Shown here piece after piece: positions 8,343 to 16,526 of a stretch of 64,000 bases of DNA. The notes under the pieces are model-generated. The model was given only the letters and a program-made list of their open reading frames with translations, had not been told where the DNA came from and made no database searches. The stretch lies in NCBI RefSeq assembly GCF_023213175.1, contig NZ_CP093312.1, positions 2,046,001 to 2,110,000 of the forward strand. The letters are read 5' to 3'. Source of the DNA: Sulfurovum sp. XGS-02. GTDB taxonomy: Bacteria; Campylobacterota; Campylobacteria; Campylobacterales; Sulfurovaceae. Numbering within the stretch: the stretch's first letter is position 1; the number at the start of each line of letters is the position of its first letter. The position numbers and the translations under genes were made by a program.

Positions 8343-9032
8343 TTATTGAAACTTATATCCTATCCCTCTTACGGGAACAATATACTCTTTATCTTCATGA
8401 GGATCGATCTTTTTCTTCAAACGGTTGATCGTCACATTGACGGTACGTTTTTGGATATCTTCATTCTCATTCCATATATTCTGAATGAGATATTCTCTTC
8501 CAAGGGCTTTATTTTTATTTTTGATGAACAGACTAAGGAGTTCAAACTCCAACTTAGTCAGTTCTACTTCCTTACTTTCTATATATGTTTTACGTGTATT
8601 AAAGTCCATGATAATATCTCTGGCTGTTAATCTCTCATGTTCTATCGCATTGGTACGTCTAAGGATCGCTTTGACACGGTAGAGCAGTTCTTTTATATTA
8701 AAGGGTTTTCTTAAATAATCATCTCCTCCGCGTAAAAACCCCTCTTCTATCTCCTCATCCCTGTCCTTTGCAGATACGAACATAACAGGTGTTGTAACAC
8801 CCTTATCTCGAAGATAACTCACAAATTCACTTCCTTCAATCCTAGGAAGTGTACGGTCTACAAGCATCAGATCTATGTTCTCTTGTTCCAGTATAGACTC
8901 TACGCCTTTTGTAGAAGTAGCCCCGATGACCTTATACCCCTCTTTGAGAAGATGAAACGTTTCTAATTCGAGTAAGTCTTCATTGTCTTCAATACTTAAA
9001 ATTGTTGCCGTAGGGTCGATTGCTTTTACCAT
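8343..9032 (-). CDS. OmpR/PhoB-type response regulator (RR2)
   Basis: 229 residues from the ATG at 9032, preceded by AAGG 7-8 bases upstream. The reading frame can be extended to a TTG at 9071, which lacks a ribosome site and would add 13 unmatched residues. The receiver domain carries D59 (VDRTLP) and K109 (RKPF); the C-terminal winged helix ends with GIGYKFQ. It is the most divergent of the three regulators here. A Pho box lies about 70-100 bases upstream, so it is probably itself phosphate-regulated. The partner kinase is unknown. Confidence 0.88.
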   Translation of the reverse strand: MVKAIDPTATILSIEDNEDLLELETFHLLKEGYKVIGATSTKGVESILEQENIDLMLVDRTLPRIEGSEFVSYLRDKGVTTPVMFVSAKDRDEEIEEGFLRGGDDYLRKPFNIKELLYRVKAILRRTNAIEHERLTARDIIMDFNTRKTYIESKEVELTKLEFELLSLFIKNKNKALGREYLIQNIWNENEDIQKRTVNVTINRLKKKIDPHEDKEYIVPVRGIGYKFQ

Positions 9033-9099
9033 AAAGAAGCCTTTTTTATCTCTATTAATCTTATATGTCAAAGTGCTTATTCAAAATTTATGGAGAAAT

Positions 9100-9130
9100 A
9101 GTATAAAAAATTGGTTTCATTTTGGTAACA
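9100..9130 (-). promoter_or_regulatory. Pho box and -10 of RR2
   Basis: Minus-strand half-sites TGTTACC (9124-9130) and TGAAACC (9113-9119), 11 bases apart. TATACT (9100-9105) follows after 7 bases, 2 bases closer than in the other promoters. Confidence 0.72.
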
Positions 9131-9158
9131 TTTTCTATCCTATGTCATCCTCTAATAT

Positions 9159-9191
9159 GGTTATCAATCTGTTATCCATTACCTCTACAAT
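9159..9191 (+). promoter_or_regulatory. Pho box and -10 of psiE
   Basis: Plus-strand half-sites GGTTATC (9159-9165) and TGTTATC (9170-9176) are 11 bases apart, followed after 9 bases by TACAAT (9186-9191). This is a second, oppositely oriented box in the same intergenic region as that of RR2. The hexamer ends only 5 bases before the psiE ATG. Confidence 0.72.
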
Positions 9192-9196
9192 TTGAT

Positions 9197-9562
9197 ATGC
9201 ATTTTACAAAAAAGAATTACGAATTACTCCTTGCTTCTATAATATTTTTACTGATCATAGCTTTACACTATCCGTTTTACAAAGCGATCATTCTGATGCT
9301 GGAGTTTATTGTGATCATAGAAGTGGTCAAAATGATTTCCGAGTTCATAACAAAGAAAAGATTACGAATGAGGTATGTGATCGATGTGTTTATTATCTTT
9401 TTGACACGGGATGTGATTATATTGACAACCAACCCAAACAAAGACCACCAAGAGATACTCTTTTTACTTTTTGTGATCTTTGTCTTTTTTCTCTTTAGAA
9501 TTTTAGCCGTACAGTTTTCACCTGCACTCTCAAAAAAGAAAAAAGCACAGACAAAATTTTAG
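9197..9562 (+). CDS. psiE: PsiE-like phosphate-starvation-inducible membrane protein
   Basis: 121 residues starting at MHFTKKNYEL; the frame is open further upstream to 9122 but that stretch covers the Pho box and promoter. There are four hydrophobic segments (about 12-28, 32-52, 68-80 and 94-112) and the PsiE-type loop RMRYVIDVFIIFLTRDVIIL. PsiE family proteins are inner-membrane proteins induced by phosphate starvation in Escherichia coli, function unknown. The gene overlaps the end of RR3 by four bases in the convergent orientation. With the -10 hexamer 5 bases upstream, the message should be leaderless. Confidence 0.75.
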   Translation: MHFTKKNYELLLASIIFLLIIALHYPFYKAIILMLEFIVIIEVVKMISEFITKKRLRMRYVIDVFIIFLTRDVIILTTNPNKDHQEILFLLFVIFVFFLFRILAVQFSPALSKKKKAQTKF

Positions 9563-10242
9563 AGTAATTTATATCCGACACCCCACACTGGAGCAAAATA
9601 CTCTTTCACTCCTTCAGGGTCGATCTTCTTTTTGAGTCTGTTCATCGCTACATTGATGGTTTTATCATGAAAGTTTGCACTGTCATCACCCCAAACTTCA
9701 TCACGTAAAAAATCTCTATCCAATGGCTGATGTGGATTCTTGACAAAAGTATGGAGCAGTTTAAATTCCAAGTTGGTCAACTCTATGCGCTTATCTTCTA
9801 TGAAAAGTTCACGTTTCTGCAGATCCAATATGAGGTCTCTGTATTTCACTTTATCCCCAGATGTAGCACCACTACGCTTCAATAGTGCGGCTATTCTTAA
9901 AAGAAGCTCTTTACTGCTGAAGGGCTTGGTCATATAGTCATCGCCTCCAGAGTGGAACCCTTCTTCCAAGTCACTCTCTTTGTCTCTTGCAGTCAGGAAC
10001 AGTACGGGGATATCATATCCCAGGTCCCGTATTTTAGAGACAAATTCACTGCCTTCTACACCAGGAAGGTTTCGATCGACGATCATAAGAGAAGGATTTT
10101 CCTCCTCTAAGAACTGTTCTACGTTTTCCGTAGAGAGGAACCCCGTAACAGCGTACCCTTCTTTTTCAAGATGATACTCTAGAAGTTCTAAAATATCTGC
10201 TTCATCTTCAATGACGATGATTTCTATATCTGTATTTTGCAT
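9559..10242 (-). CDS. OmpR/PhoB-type response regulator (RR3)
   Basis: 227 residues with receiver D56 (VDRNLPG), T84 and K106 and a C-terminal winged helix ending WGVGYKLL. It is a close paralog of RR1 (nearly the same first 55 residues), so one of the two is probably a duplicate of the other. A Pho box sits immediately upstream and there is no Shine-Dalgarno sequence; the -10 hexamer lies 5 bases before the ATG, so translation is probably leaderless. It may give positive feedback within the regulon. Which of the three regulators is the true PhoB cannot be decided from sequence. Confidence 0.88.
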   Translation of the reverse strand: MQNTDIEIIVIEDEADILELLEYHLEKEGYAVTGFLSTENVEQFLEEENPSLMIVDRNLPGVEGSEFVSKIRDLGYDIPVLFLTARDKESDLEEGFHSGGDDYMTKPFSSKELLLRIAALLKRSGATSGDKVKYRDLILDLQKRELFIEDKRIELTNLEFKLLHTFVKNPHQPLDRDFLRDEVWGDDSANFHDKTINVAMNRLKKKIDPEGVKEYFAPVWGVGYKLL

Positions 10243-10247
10243 GTTAT

Positions 10248-10280
10248 AGCATAGTATATCTTGATAACAATTTGATTACA
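10248..10280 (-). promoter_or_regulatory. Pho box and -10 of RR3
   Basis: Minus-strand half-sites TGTAATC (10274-10280) and TGTTATC (10263-10269), 11 bases apart. At the standard 9-base distance there is TATGCT (10248-10253); a better hexamer TATACT (10253-10258) is closer. Either choice leaves fewer than about five bases before the ATG. Confidence 0.72.
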
Positions 10281-10387
10281 AAAAATGAGCAAGAGAGAGG
10301 TTTTTCTAAGGAGAACGCAGGTATTTCTACCCACGTTAAAACGGATTATTTCTAAGATGAAAACTGATACTACACACCAAATGATGT

Positions 10388-11929
10388 TTAGCTCGCAACA
10401 CCTTTAAGTATGAAGAAAATGATAGCAGAAAGTACTGCTGCCGCCGGTACGGTAATCACCCATGCCGCCACGATCTTTTTCACCATACCACGCTTTACGT
10501 AATTCTCACGCAATGAACGCTTCAAGCTTTTTACTTTTTTCTTTTGCACCTTAGCCGCTTCAATCAATTCAACCTGTCTTTTATAATCCCCCGCTGCTTT
10601 CAGTTCTGCCAGTTCTGCTTTCAGCGCATTGTGTTTTTCTACTTCTGCATGAAGTTTCTCCTGCTTGACACTCATATCTTTACTGTCAAGCCACTCTCTA
10701 AGAAAACCTACACCAAATACTGCACCTACTGCAATATGCGTTGAAGAAACCGGTAGGCCAAGCTGAGAAGCGATAACCACTGTGATCGCTGCAGCCATCA
10801 TAATAGAAAAGGCTCTCATCTGATCGAGTTCAGTGATCTCAGACCCTACCGTTCTGATGAGTCTTGGTCCAAAGAGTGCAAGACCTACAGAGATACCCAC
10901 ACCGCCAACAACCATGACCCATAAAGGGATTGCTGCTTTTTTAGAAACAGCAAGTGTAGTCAGCGCATCATTGACCGCTGCCAAAGGACCTACAGCATTG
11001 GCAACGTCATTTGCGCCATGTGCAAAACTCAAAAGTGCCGCTGCAAAAATAAGAGGAATGGTAAAAAGCATATTGACCGCTTCTCTAGTATTATCCAGAC
11101 CCACCACTTTTTTTGCTACTCTAGGCTTCACAATCAAGAATGTGATCACCCCTCCAATCACACCTAAGATCAAGGCCACAGAAAAAGGTGGTTTCTTCGT
11201 TTGAGGCAAGAAACTGAACATATCGGTAATTGTCCCCCAGATATGTTTAAAACCTTTAAGCGTCAAATACGTGATAAATGCTGCTGACATGATAGCAACA
11301 AGTACAGGTACTACCTTTTTAGCTGCAGTTAACCTATCTGTTTTATATACTACCTGAGATTTTATAACATAAAGGAATGTCGCAGCGATCACTCCACCAA
11401 GGACAGGCGAGATTACCCATGAGGCAGCGATCTTACCCATCGTTCCCCAAGAAACAATAGCAAAACCACCTGCTGCTATACCACCTCCAAGCACACCACC
11501 TACAATAGAGTGTGTCGTCGATACCGGTGCCTTAAGCCATGTTGCAAGATTCAACCATAGCGCTGCAGCAAGCAGTGCCGCGGACATACCATAGACAAAA
11601 AGCATAGGGTCATTTCCAAAGGCATCTGGAGAGATGATCCCTTTTTTAATGGTTCCCACTACATCACCACCTGCGATAAGTGCACCACCCGCTTCAAAAA
11701 TAGATGCGATAAGGACAGCACCACCTATGGTCAATGCACCAGCACCCACTGCAGGTCCTACGTTATTGGCAACATCATTTGCACCGATGTTCATCGCCAT
11801 ATAGGCACCAAATACAGCTGCCAGTACTAAAAAGCCTCCGTGTGTTACCTGTCCCATAACGCTGTTTGCATAAAATGCTACGGCTACAGCAAAGCCCGCA
11901 CCCAGCATCATCTTTAATGTATTGTTCAT
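10388..11929 (-). CDS. PiT-family inorganic phosphate transporter
   Basis: 513 residues, ten or more membrane segments, with the two inverted PiT signatures GANDVANNVGPAVGAGALT (about 49-67) and GANDVANAVGPLAAV (about 305-319). A cytoplasmic charged insertion lies near 425-480, after the second signature. PiT proteins are ion-coupled (H+ or Na+) phosphate symporters, usually low affinity and often constitutive. Here the gene has its own Pho box with a -10 hexamer, so it appears to be induced by starvation with pst. It is not preceded by a PhoU-like (DUF47) partner gene. Confidence 0.93.
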   Translation of the reverse strand: MNNTLKMMLGAGFAVAVAFYANSVMGQVTHGGFLVLAAVFGAYMAMNIGANDVANNVGPAVGAGALTIGGAVLIASIFEAGGALIAGGDVVGTIKKGIISPDAFGNDPMLFVYGMSAALLAAALWLNLATWLKAPVSTTHSIVGGVLGGGIAAGGFAIVSWGTMGKIAASWVISPVLGGVIAATFLYVIKSQVVYKTDRLTAAKKVVPVLVAIMSAAFITYLTLKGFKHIWGTITDMFSFLPQTKKPPFSVALILGVIGGVITFLIVKPRVAKKVVGLDNTREAVNMLFTIPLIFAAALLSFAHGANDVANAVGPLAAVNDALTTLAVSKKAAIPLWVMVVGGVGISVGLALFGPRLIRTVGSEITELDQMRAFSIMMAAAITVVIASQLGLPVSSTHIAVGAVFGVGFLREWLDSKDMSVKQEKLHAEVEKHNALKAELAELKAAGDYKRQVELIEAAKVQKKKVKSLKRSLRENYVKRGMVKKIVAAWVITVPAAAVLSAIIFFILKGVAS

Positions 11930-11961
11930 CTACATTCCTTCATTTCTGTATTAATCGTGGA

Positions 11962-11994
11962 AGTATAGTCAAAAAGTATTACAATTTTGTTACC
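11962..11994 (-). promoter_or_regulatory. Pho box and -10 of the PiT gene
   Basis: Minus-strand half-sites GGTAACA (11988-11994) and TGTAATA (11977-11983), 11 bases apart, then 9 bases and TATACT (11962-11967). Overlapping it, on the other strand, TGTTACC and TGTAACC (11988-12005) form a second perfect 11-bp repeat, so the region is a cluster of half-sites. Confidence 0.75.
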
Positions 11995-12042
11995 AAAATG
12001 TAACCAAATGGAAATAAAAGAAAATTGGAAGTTGAAAGTGTC

Positions 12043-12067
12043 AAGATGGACAGAGTATGCCCATCTT
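12043..12067 (-). terminator. Hairpin after the porin gene
   Basis: AAGATGG / CCATCTT inverted repeat about 25-50 bases past the porin stop codon on the minus strand. It lacks a clear T-run, so it is a weak terminator call. Confidence 0.4.
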
Positions 12068-12091
12068 TAGGAATTTACATGATATTTTGGA

Positions 12092-13261
12092 CTAAAATGT
12101 AATAATTGCGTCTAACTGTACACGCTCGTAATCTGCATCTGCAGGATCGCTAACTTTGCTTCCATAGAGTGTATTGATGAAGTAAGTAGCGGCAAGATAT
12201 GTGTTTTTGCCAAATTTGTATTTTGTTCTAATCGCATGACCTTTAGCAGCCGTACCACCACCGAAGTTATCTGAGTCAGAGTGTGGACCAAACACTGCAT
12301 CTTCCTGGATATCAGTATACGAGTATTTTAGTTGCCAGTCACCAACATTTTTTGCTTTACCAAGTTGAAATGCCAAATCGTATCCAAAGTTATTGTCATC
12401 TGCAGCCGTGTTATATGCTACACCAGCAGCGATTGCAAATGGTTTGCCCAGTACATCTTTAAACTTGAGTTCTCCAAATCCTTCTACGATATGATAGTCA
12501 TTTGCATACACGTCACCTACGAAAGTGTTACCCATATCTTTACCATAAAGAGCTGTATTCCCTTTGATACCATCATAATAGTAGATACCTGCACCTAGAT
12601 TAAGCTTTGCACTCTCTAGCTTTGTTTTATGTACATATTGTGCGATAAAGAGGTTCACATCATCCTCAGCGGTAACATTTTCCGCATAACTTGGTTGGTT
12701 AATACCTGCAGTGATGATCTTTGTATCGTCTTGGTACTGATAGTTAACACCGTCTAGTGAAAGGTCGTTATCCCAAACAAGTTGTGATTTGATAGGTCTG
12801 TACATCATGTATGGTGATCTACCTATTTTCCAAATAGAGTTACCAGTTGTGTAATCAAGCGCTAAAGCATTGAATCTAAGTGACTGGAAAAAGTAGTCTG
12901 ACAGGGCTTCAGTATCCTTATTCGCCTCAACAAAAGTTTGGTTACCTGAAGTTGGGTTACCTTTACCACTTCTCATACCCACTTCAAATTGAAGGTGATC
13001 TGTAATATCAATATGTGCTCCTAGTCTTAAACGATATCGACCAAGATAAGCATTTTTTTCACTACCGTCATAATAGTCAGTCTCTTTACTCTCATATCTT
13101 AATCTCAAATCACCCTTAAAGTGAACTCTATCCATAAAGCTTTTTTCAGTTGTTCCAGTTGCGTCTTTCACTTCTTCTATGCGTTCAATTGGATGACTAA
13201 TGTCCGCTTCAGCCATTGCTACTGTCGCTAGTGCGGCCATAGATAGTACAATTTTTTTCAT
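12092..13261 (-). CDS. Outer-membrane porin, phosphate-regulated
   Basis: 389 residues with a Sec signal peptide (MKKIVLSMAALATVAMAEA), a short N-terminal helix region and then alternating beta strands up to a C-terminal QLDAIITF with terminal Phe, as expected for an outer-membrane beta barrel. It resembles the alginate/putative porin families of Campylobacterota. The promoter holds three to four Pho half-sites, so the pore probably admits phosphate or small phosphorylated compounds, in the way PhoE and OprP do in other groups; no sequence relation to those is claimed. Single gene, followed by a hairpin. Confidence 0.82.
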   Translation of the reverse strand: MKKIVLSMAALATVAMAEADISHPIERIEEVKDATGTTEKSFMDRVHFKGDLRLRYESKETDYYDGSEKNAYLGRYRLRLGAHIDITDHLQFEVGMRSGKGNPTSGNQTFVEANKDTEALSDYFFQSLRFNALALDYTTGNSIWKIGRSPYMMYRPIKSQLVWDNDLSLDGVNYQYQDDTKIITAGINQPSYAENVTAEDDVNLFIAQYVHKTKLESAKLNLGAGIYYYDGIKGNTALYGKDMGNTFVGDVYANDYHIVEGFGELKFKDVLGKPFAIAAGVAYNTAADDNNFGYDLAFQLGKAKNVGDWQLKYSYTDIQEDAVFGPHSDSDNFGGGTAAKGHAIRTKYKFGKNTYLAATYFINTLYGSKVSDPADADYERVQLDAIITF

Positions 13262-13292
13262 TTGTATAATTCCTTGTTATTTTTGATGCGGA

Positions 13293-13336
13293 AGTATAAA
13301 ACAAATTGGTTACAAATTGATTACTGTATGGTTACA
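13293..13336 (-). promoter_or_regulatory. Extended Pho box and -10 of the porin gene
   Basis: Three consecutive minus-strand half-sites 11 bases apart: TGTAACC (13330-13336), AGTAATC (13319-13325) and TGTAACC (13308-13314), then 9 bases and TATACT (13293-13298). The longest perfect array in the island together with that at 24032. Confidence 0.82.
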
Positions 13337-13349
13337 AGTATCAAAGCCT

Positions 13350-16300
13350 TTAGAATTTAGCAGATATTTTCAAGCTCAAAGTTCTTCCATTCTTGAATTT
13401 TCTTGTTATACCATCTCCTTGTCTCCAAACAACTTCTTCGTCTAATAGGTTCCCTGCTTTGATCCTCGTTTCAAAATCATATCCATAGTTGAATTTTTCT
13501 ATCCACACAAAATCCAAAAGTGTCGCAGGTACCTCATACTGATCTAACTCTTTGTTTGGTCCATCAATCACACCCACCTTACGAATACGCTCTGCCATAT
13601 GATTTAAATTCAGAAGAGCCGATCTATTGTCATTTTCATACCCAAAGGTAAAATTCACAACATATGGTGATAATCCTTGCAGATCTCTTGTATCCGATGT
13701 AAAAATTTCTTTTTGCTCTTCAGTTAAAGAGACTTCGGAATAATTATAAGAGAAATTACCCGAAAAATAATAGTTAAACCATTTCGGGTTGATAAAATCC
13801 AAGTTTTTTCTTCCATCAATTTCAAAACCATACAATGTTGCTGAATCAGTATTGTCAAAAGAATAAATAGGTAATGATGTAGATGGCCTCATTACATCTT
13901 CTATCGGTTTATCCATATACTTATAAAAAAGTCCCAGTTTCACATTTTCATTTTCTGAGAAAAAATAACTGTATTTTAGATCAAAATTATAAATAATTGT
14001 GTTAACAAGCTCAGGGTTTCCTACAATCGTAGCAACATCAAACGGATGAAAATACTCACCTTCAGTAAACTCTCTCATATCTGGCATGATATAAGTTTTT
14101 GATGCTGCCAGATCAAAAATATTTTTGTCATCATGTTTATACTTAATACTTAATGAGGGAAAATAATCATCAACTTTGAGTGTCTGGGGCACTAAGATAA
14201 CATTATTTCTTTGTGAAAAATCAGGGTTTGATTTATCCAATTTGAATTGATCTATCTTCTGCTCTAGATTTACATATCTAAGTCCCAATACCATTTCAAC
14301 ATCTTCGCTAGGTCTGCTCATCCATGAAATATAAGGACTGGTTTCATCTACATATCCATTAAAAGAATCCTCTGCCTTAAAAAGTGTGGCAATCTGAAAT
14401 AATCTATAATCATATGGATAATCAGGTATGACATAGTTACTATAAATTGTATCTATATCTGAGAATAGTTCACGATCGGTTACCGCTAGATTATTAGTCT
14501 TGTCAAGATAATACTTCCGCTGTCTAGAGACTCTCTCTTTAGATGAAATATTGATTCCATACTCAATGTACTCGTCAGGATTAAAAATTTCAACCTCATG
14601 TTTATTTTTAAGATACAAAGCATTCAATGTATCATCAGAGGTTACACGGTTTGCCAAATGGTTACTTTGAGTATTATCATTAAATGTGACATCCCCCTCT
14701 GTAATATAGATATACTGATAGTTATTTGGCTGATAGAATTCAGCCGTACTTCTTTGCAACCCAAAATTAAAATTAGAGTCCATATCAAAGAGCTTATAAT
14801 CAAAATCTCCACTAATTTGATCCACATTCATTTCTCTCTGTTCCCAGTTCAAATTATAATATGTCATATGCGAATAGTTTGACCCGATAATACCATCTGT
14901 AACCCTTGTGGTTTTTACAGCATTATTCGTATAGAGTTTTGTATACTTTAGTGTCAATACATCCAGGTAATTGTAACCAATGTTCAGCATACCGCCATGT
15001 GAAATGTCCATGGTGGTCTGATCTATGGTACCATATTTTGTAGCTTCAGGTATTTGATTTCCATCAGCATCATAGTCATACCCAAAGAACTCTTCAGGTC
15101 TATAGACCCTGTCCTGAGAATAAGAATAATTCCCATAAATTGTTAGATGATGGTCTTCATTGATATCAAAATTTTTAGCTCCTTCAACAGAACCCCCAAA
15201 GCCAGGCAACAATGTTGATTCATAGACGTTATAAAAACGGTTAATGTACATTCTAGTATACGCTGACAATTCTTCCGGGGTGAAGTCCCTTGTAGTAAAG
15301 GTAGGTGTTCTCTCACCTACTCTTACCTCAGTAGCATCTAAAATAGGTTGAGGAATACTTCTAAAACTATGGTCATATCCCGTCCAGTCGGAACCTGATC
15401 CAAGAGAGTCTACTGTTGCTTCCCCCGTATAGTTATTGAGCTTTCCTTCTAAAGATATTTTGATAAAGTCTTCATCAAACTTCTCTTTGGTTCTGATATC
15501 TATATACCCTCCACCAAAACTACTAGGGATATCAGCAGAAGCACTCTTTTGCACTTTCATGGAACCAATGACTGACGAAGGGAAAATATCTAAAGGAACC
15601 GTTCTCTTTAATGGATTAGGTGAAGGTAACGGTAATGAGTTTAGCTCTACATTTGAATATCGTTCCCCTAAACCTCTTACATAAATATTTCTACCATCCA
15701 CCAAAGTAACACCTGTCACTCTCTTAAGTGCTGCAGCTGCATCCGAGTCCCCTTTTTTGCTTAACTCTTCCGAACCAAGTATATTCGCAACTGCATTGAT
15801 ATTTTTTTCTTCAGCCATAACATCTGCGATACTACCTTCGATCTTTGGAGCAAGGACGACAAACTCTTCCAACTCCATACTCGCTGGGGTTAACTTTACT
15901 GTTCTTGAGGTGGTACCATCTTTTTTAACCACTATTCCTCCGATCGTCTGTGCACTATAGGCTGAATGCACGACAGAGATGCTCAACGTTTTTCCTGAGG
16001 GTACTTTGGCAGAAAAGCGGCCATTCACATCTGTCCTCACATCTACTGCCGTACCTCTAACAAAGACTCTAGCCCCAGAAATAGGTGTATTGCCCTCTGA
16101 AGAGAGTACCTGACCTCTAAGTGTTCCTTCTCCCGTGACTATTTCTTCTTTTCTCTCAACAGATGCTGCTACAGCAACAGGTATATCGATATCGATACTA
16201 TCTGCCCCAGTTTTAGAGAGTGTAGCTATCATTTCTGTATCTCTTCCCTCTTTGATAGAAACAGGTTTTTTAAAGTATCCCAGGTTTTCACCTGCCGCAT

Positions 16301-16526
16301 TTTTACCAAAGATTTCTATCTGGTGTCTACCCGCGATAAGCGCTATCTTAACAACACCATCCTTATCTGTCTTGAAAACCTTTTTACCATCCACCTTTAT
16401 TTCATTATTAGGTAAGGGTTTCCCCTCACTAAAAAGCAACACCGAAAGCGTACCCTCTTTTAATTCACTTGCTACTACTGTCAATGGTAGGATCATTAAA
16501 AGCAATAATTGCACTAATTTCTTCAT
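13350..16526 (-). CDS. TonB-dependent outer-membrane receptor with N-terminal Ig-like/carboxypeptidase-regulatory domains
   Basis: 1058 residues. A signal peptide (about 1-19) is followed by two beta-sandwich modules: 25-103 (LSVLLFSEGKPLPNNEIKV) and a carboxypeptidase-regulatory-like domain at 135-212 (LRGQVLSSEGNTPISGARV). A TonB box (ELEEFVVLAP, 218-227) leads into the plug (about 235-350, with VRGLGERYSNVELNSLPLP) and then the 22-strand barrel ending in Phe. It imports a bulky or scarce substrate across the outer membrane using proton-motive force. It begins immediately after the TPR gene stop with no gap and is the last gene of the operon starting at 21583, whose promoter is a Pho box. 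The substrate is therefore likely to be phosphorus-related; this is inference. Confidence 0.88.
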   Translation of the reverse strand: MKKLVQLLLLMILPLTVVASELKEGTLSVLLFSEGKPLPNNEIKVDGKKVFKTDKDGVVKIALIAGRHQIEIFGKNAAGENLGYFKKPVSIKEGRDTEMIATLSKTGADSIDIDIPVAVAASVERKEEIVTGEGTLRGQVLSSEGNTPISGARVFVRGTAVDVRTDVNGRFSAKVPSGKTLSISVVHSAYSAQTIGGIVVKKDGTTSRTVKLTPASMELEEFVVLAPKIEGSIADVMAEEKNINAVANILGSEELSKKGDSDAAAALKRVTGVTLVDGRNIYVRGLGERYSNVELNSLPLPSPNPLKRTVPLDIFPSSVIGSMKVQKSASADIPSSFGGGYIDIRTKEKFDEDFIKISLEGKLNNYTGEATVDSLGSGSDWTGYDHSFRSIPQPILDATEVRVGERTPTFTTRDFTPEELSAYTRMYINRFYNVYESTLLPGFGGSVEGAKNFDINEDHHLTIYGNYSYSQDRVYRPEEFFGYDYDADGNQIPEATKYGTIDQTTMDISHGGMLNIGYNYLDVLTLKYTKLYTNNAVKTTRVTDGIIGSNYSHMTYYNLNWEQREMNVDQISGDFDYKLFDMDSNFNFGLQRSTAEFYQPNNYQYIYITEGDVTFNDNTQSNHLANRVTSDDTLNALYLKNKHEVEIFNPDEYIEYGINISSKERVSRQRKYYLDKTNNLAVTDRELFSDIDTIYSNYVIPDYPYDYRLFQIATLFKAEDSFNGYVDETSPYISWMSRPSEDVEMVLGLRYVNLEQKIDQFKLDKSNPDFSQRNNVILVPQTLKVDDYFPSLSIKYKHDDKNIFDLAASKTYIMPDMREFTEGEYFHPFDVATIVGNPELVNTIIYNFDLKYSYFFSENENVKLGLFYKYMDKPIEDVMRPSTSLPIYSFDNTDSATLYGFEIDGRKNLDFINPKWFNYYFSGNFSYNYSEVSLTEEQKEIFTSDTRDLQGLSPYVVNFTFGYENDNRSALLNLNHMAERIRKVGVIDGPNKELDQYEVPATLLDFVWIEKFNYGYDFETRIKAGNLLDEEVVWRQGDGITRKFKNGRTLSLKISAKF

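Noticed and set aside
9122-9196. Longer psiE start giving 146 residues
   Set aside because: Those codons cover both Pho boxes and the promoter hexamer, and the residues before MHFTKKN do not look like the family.
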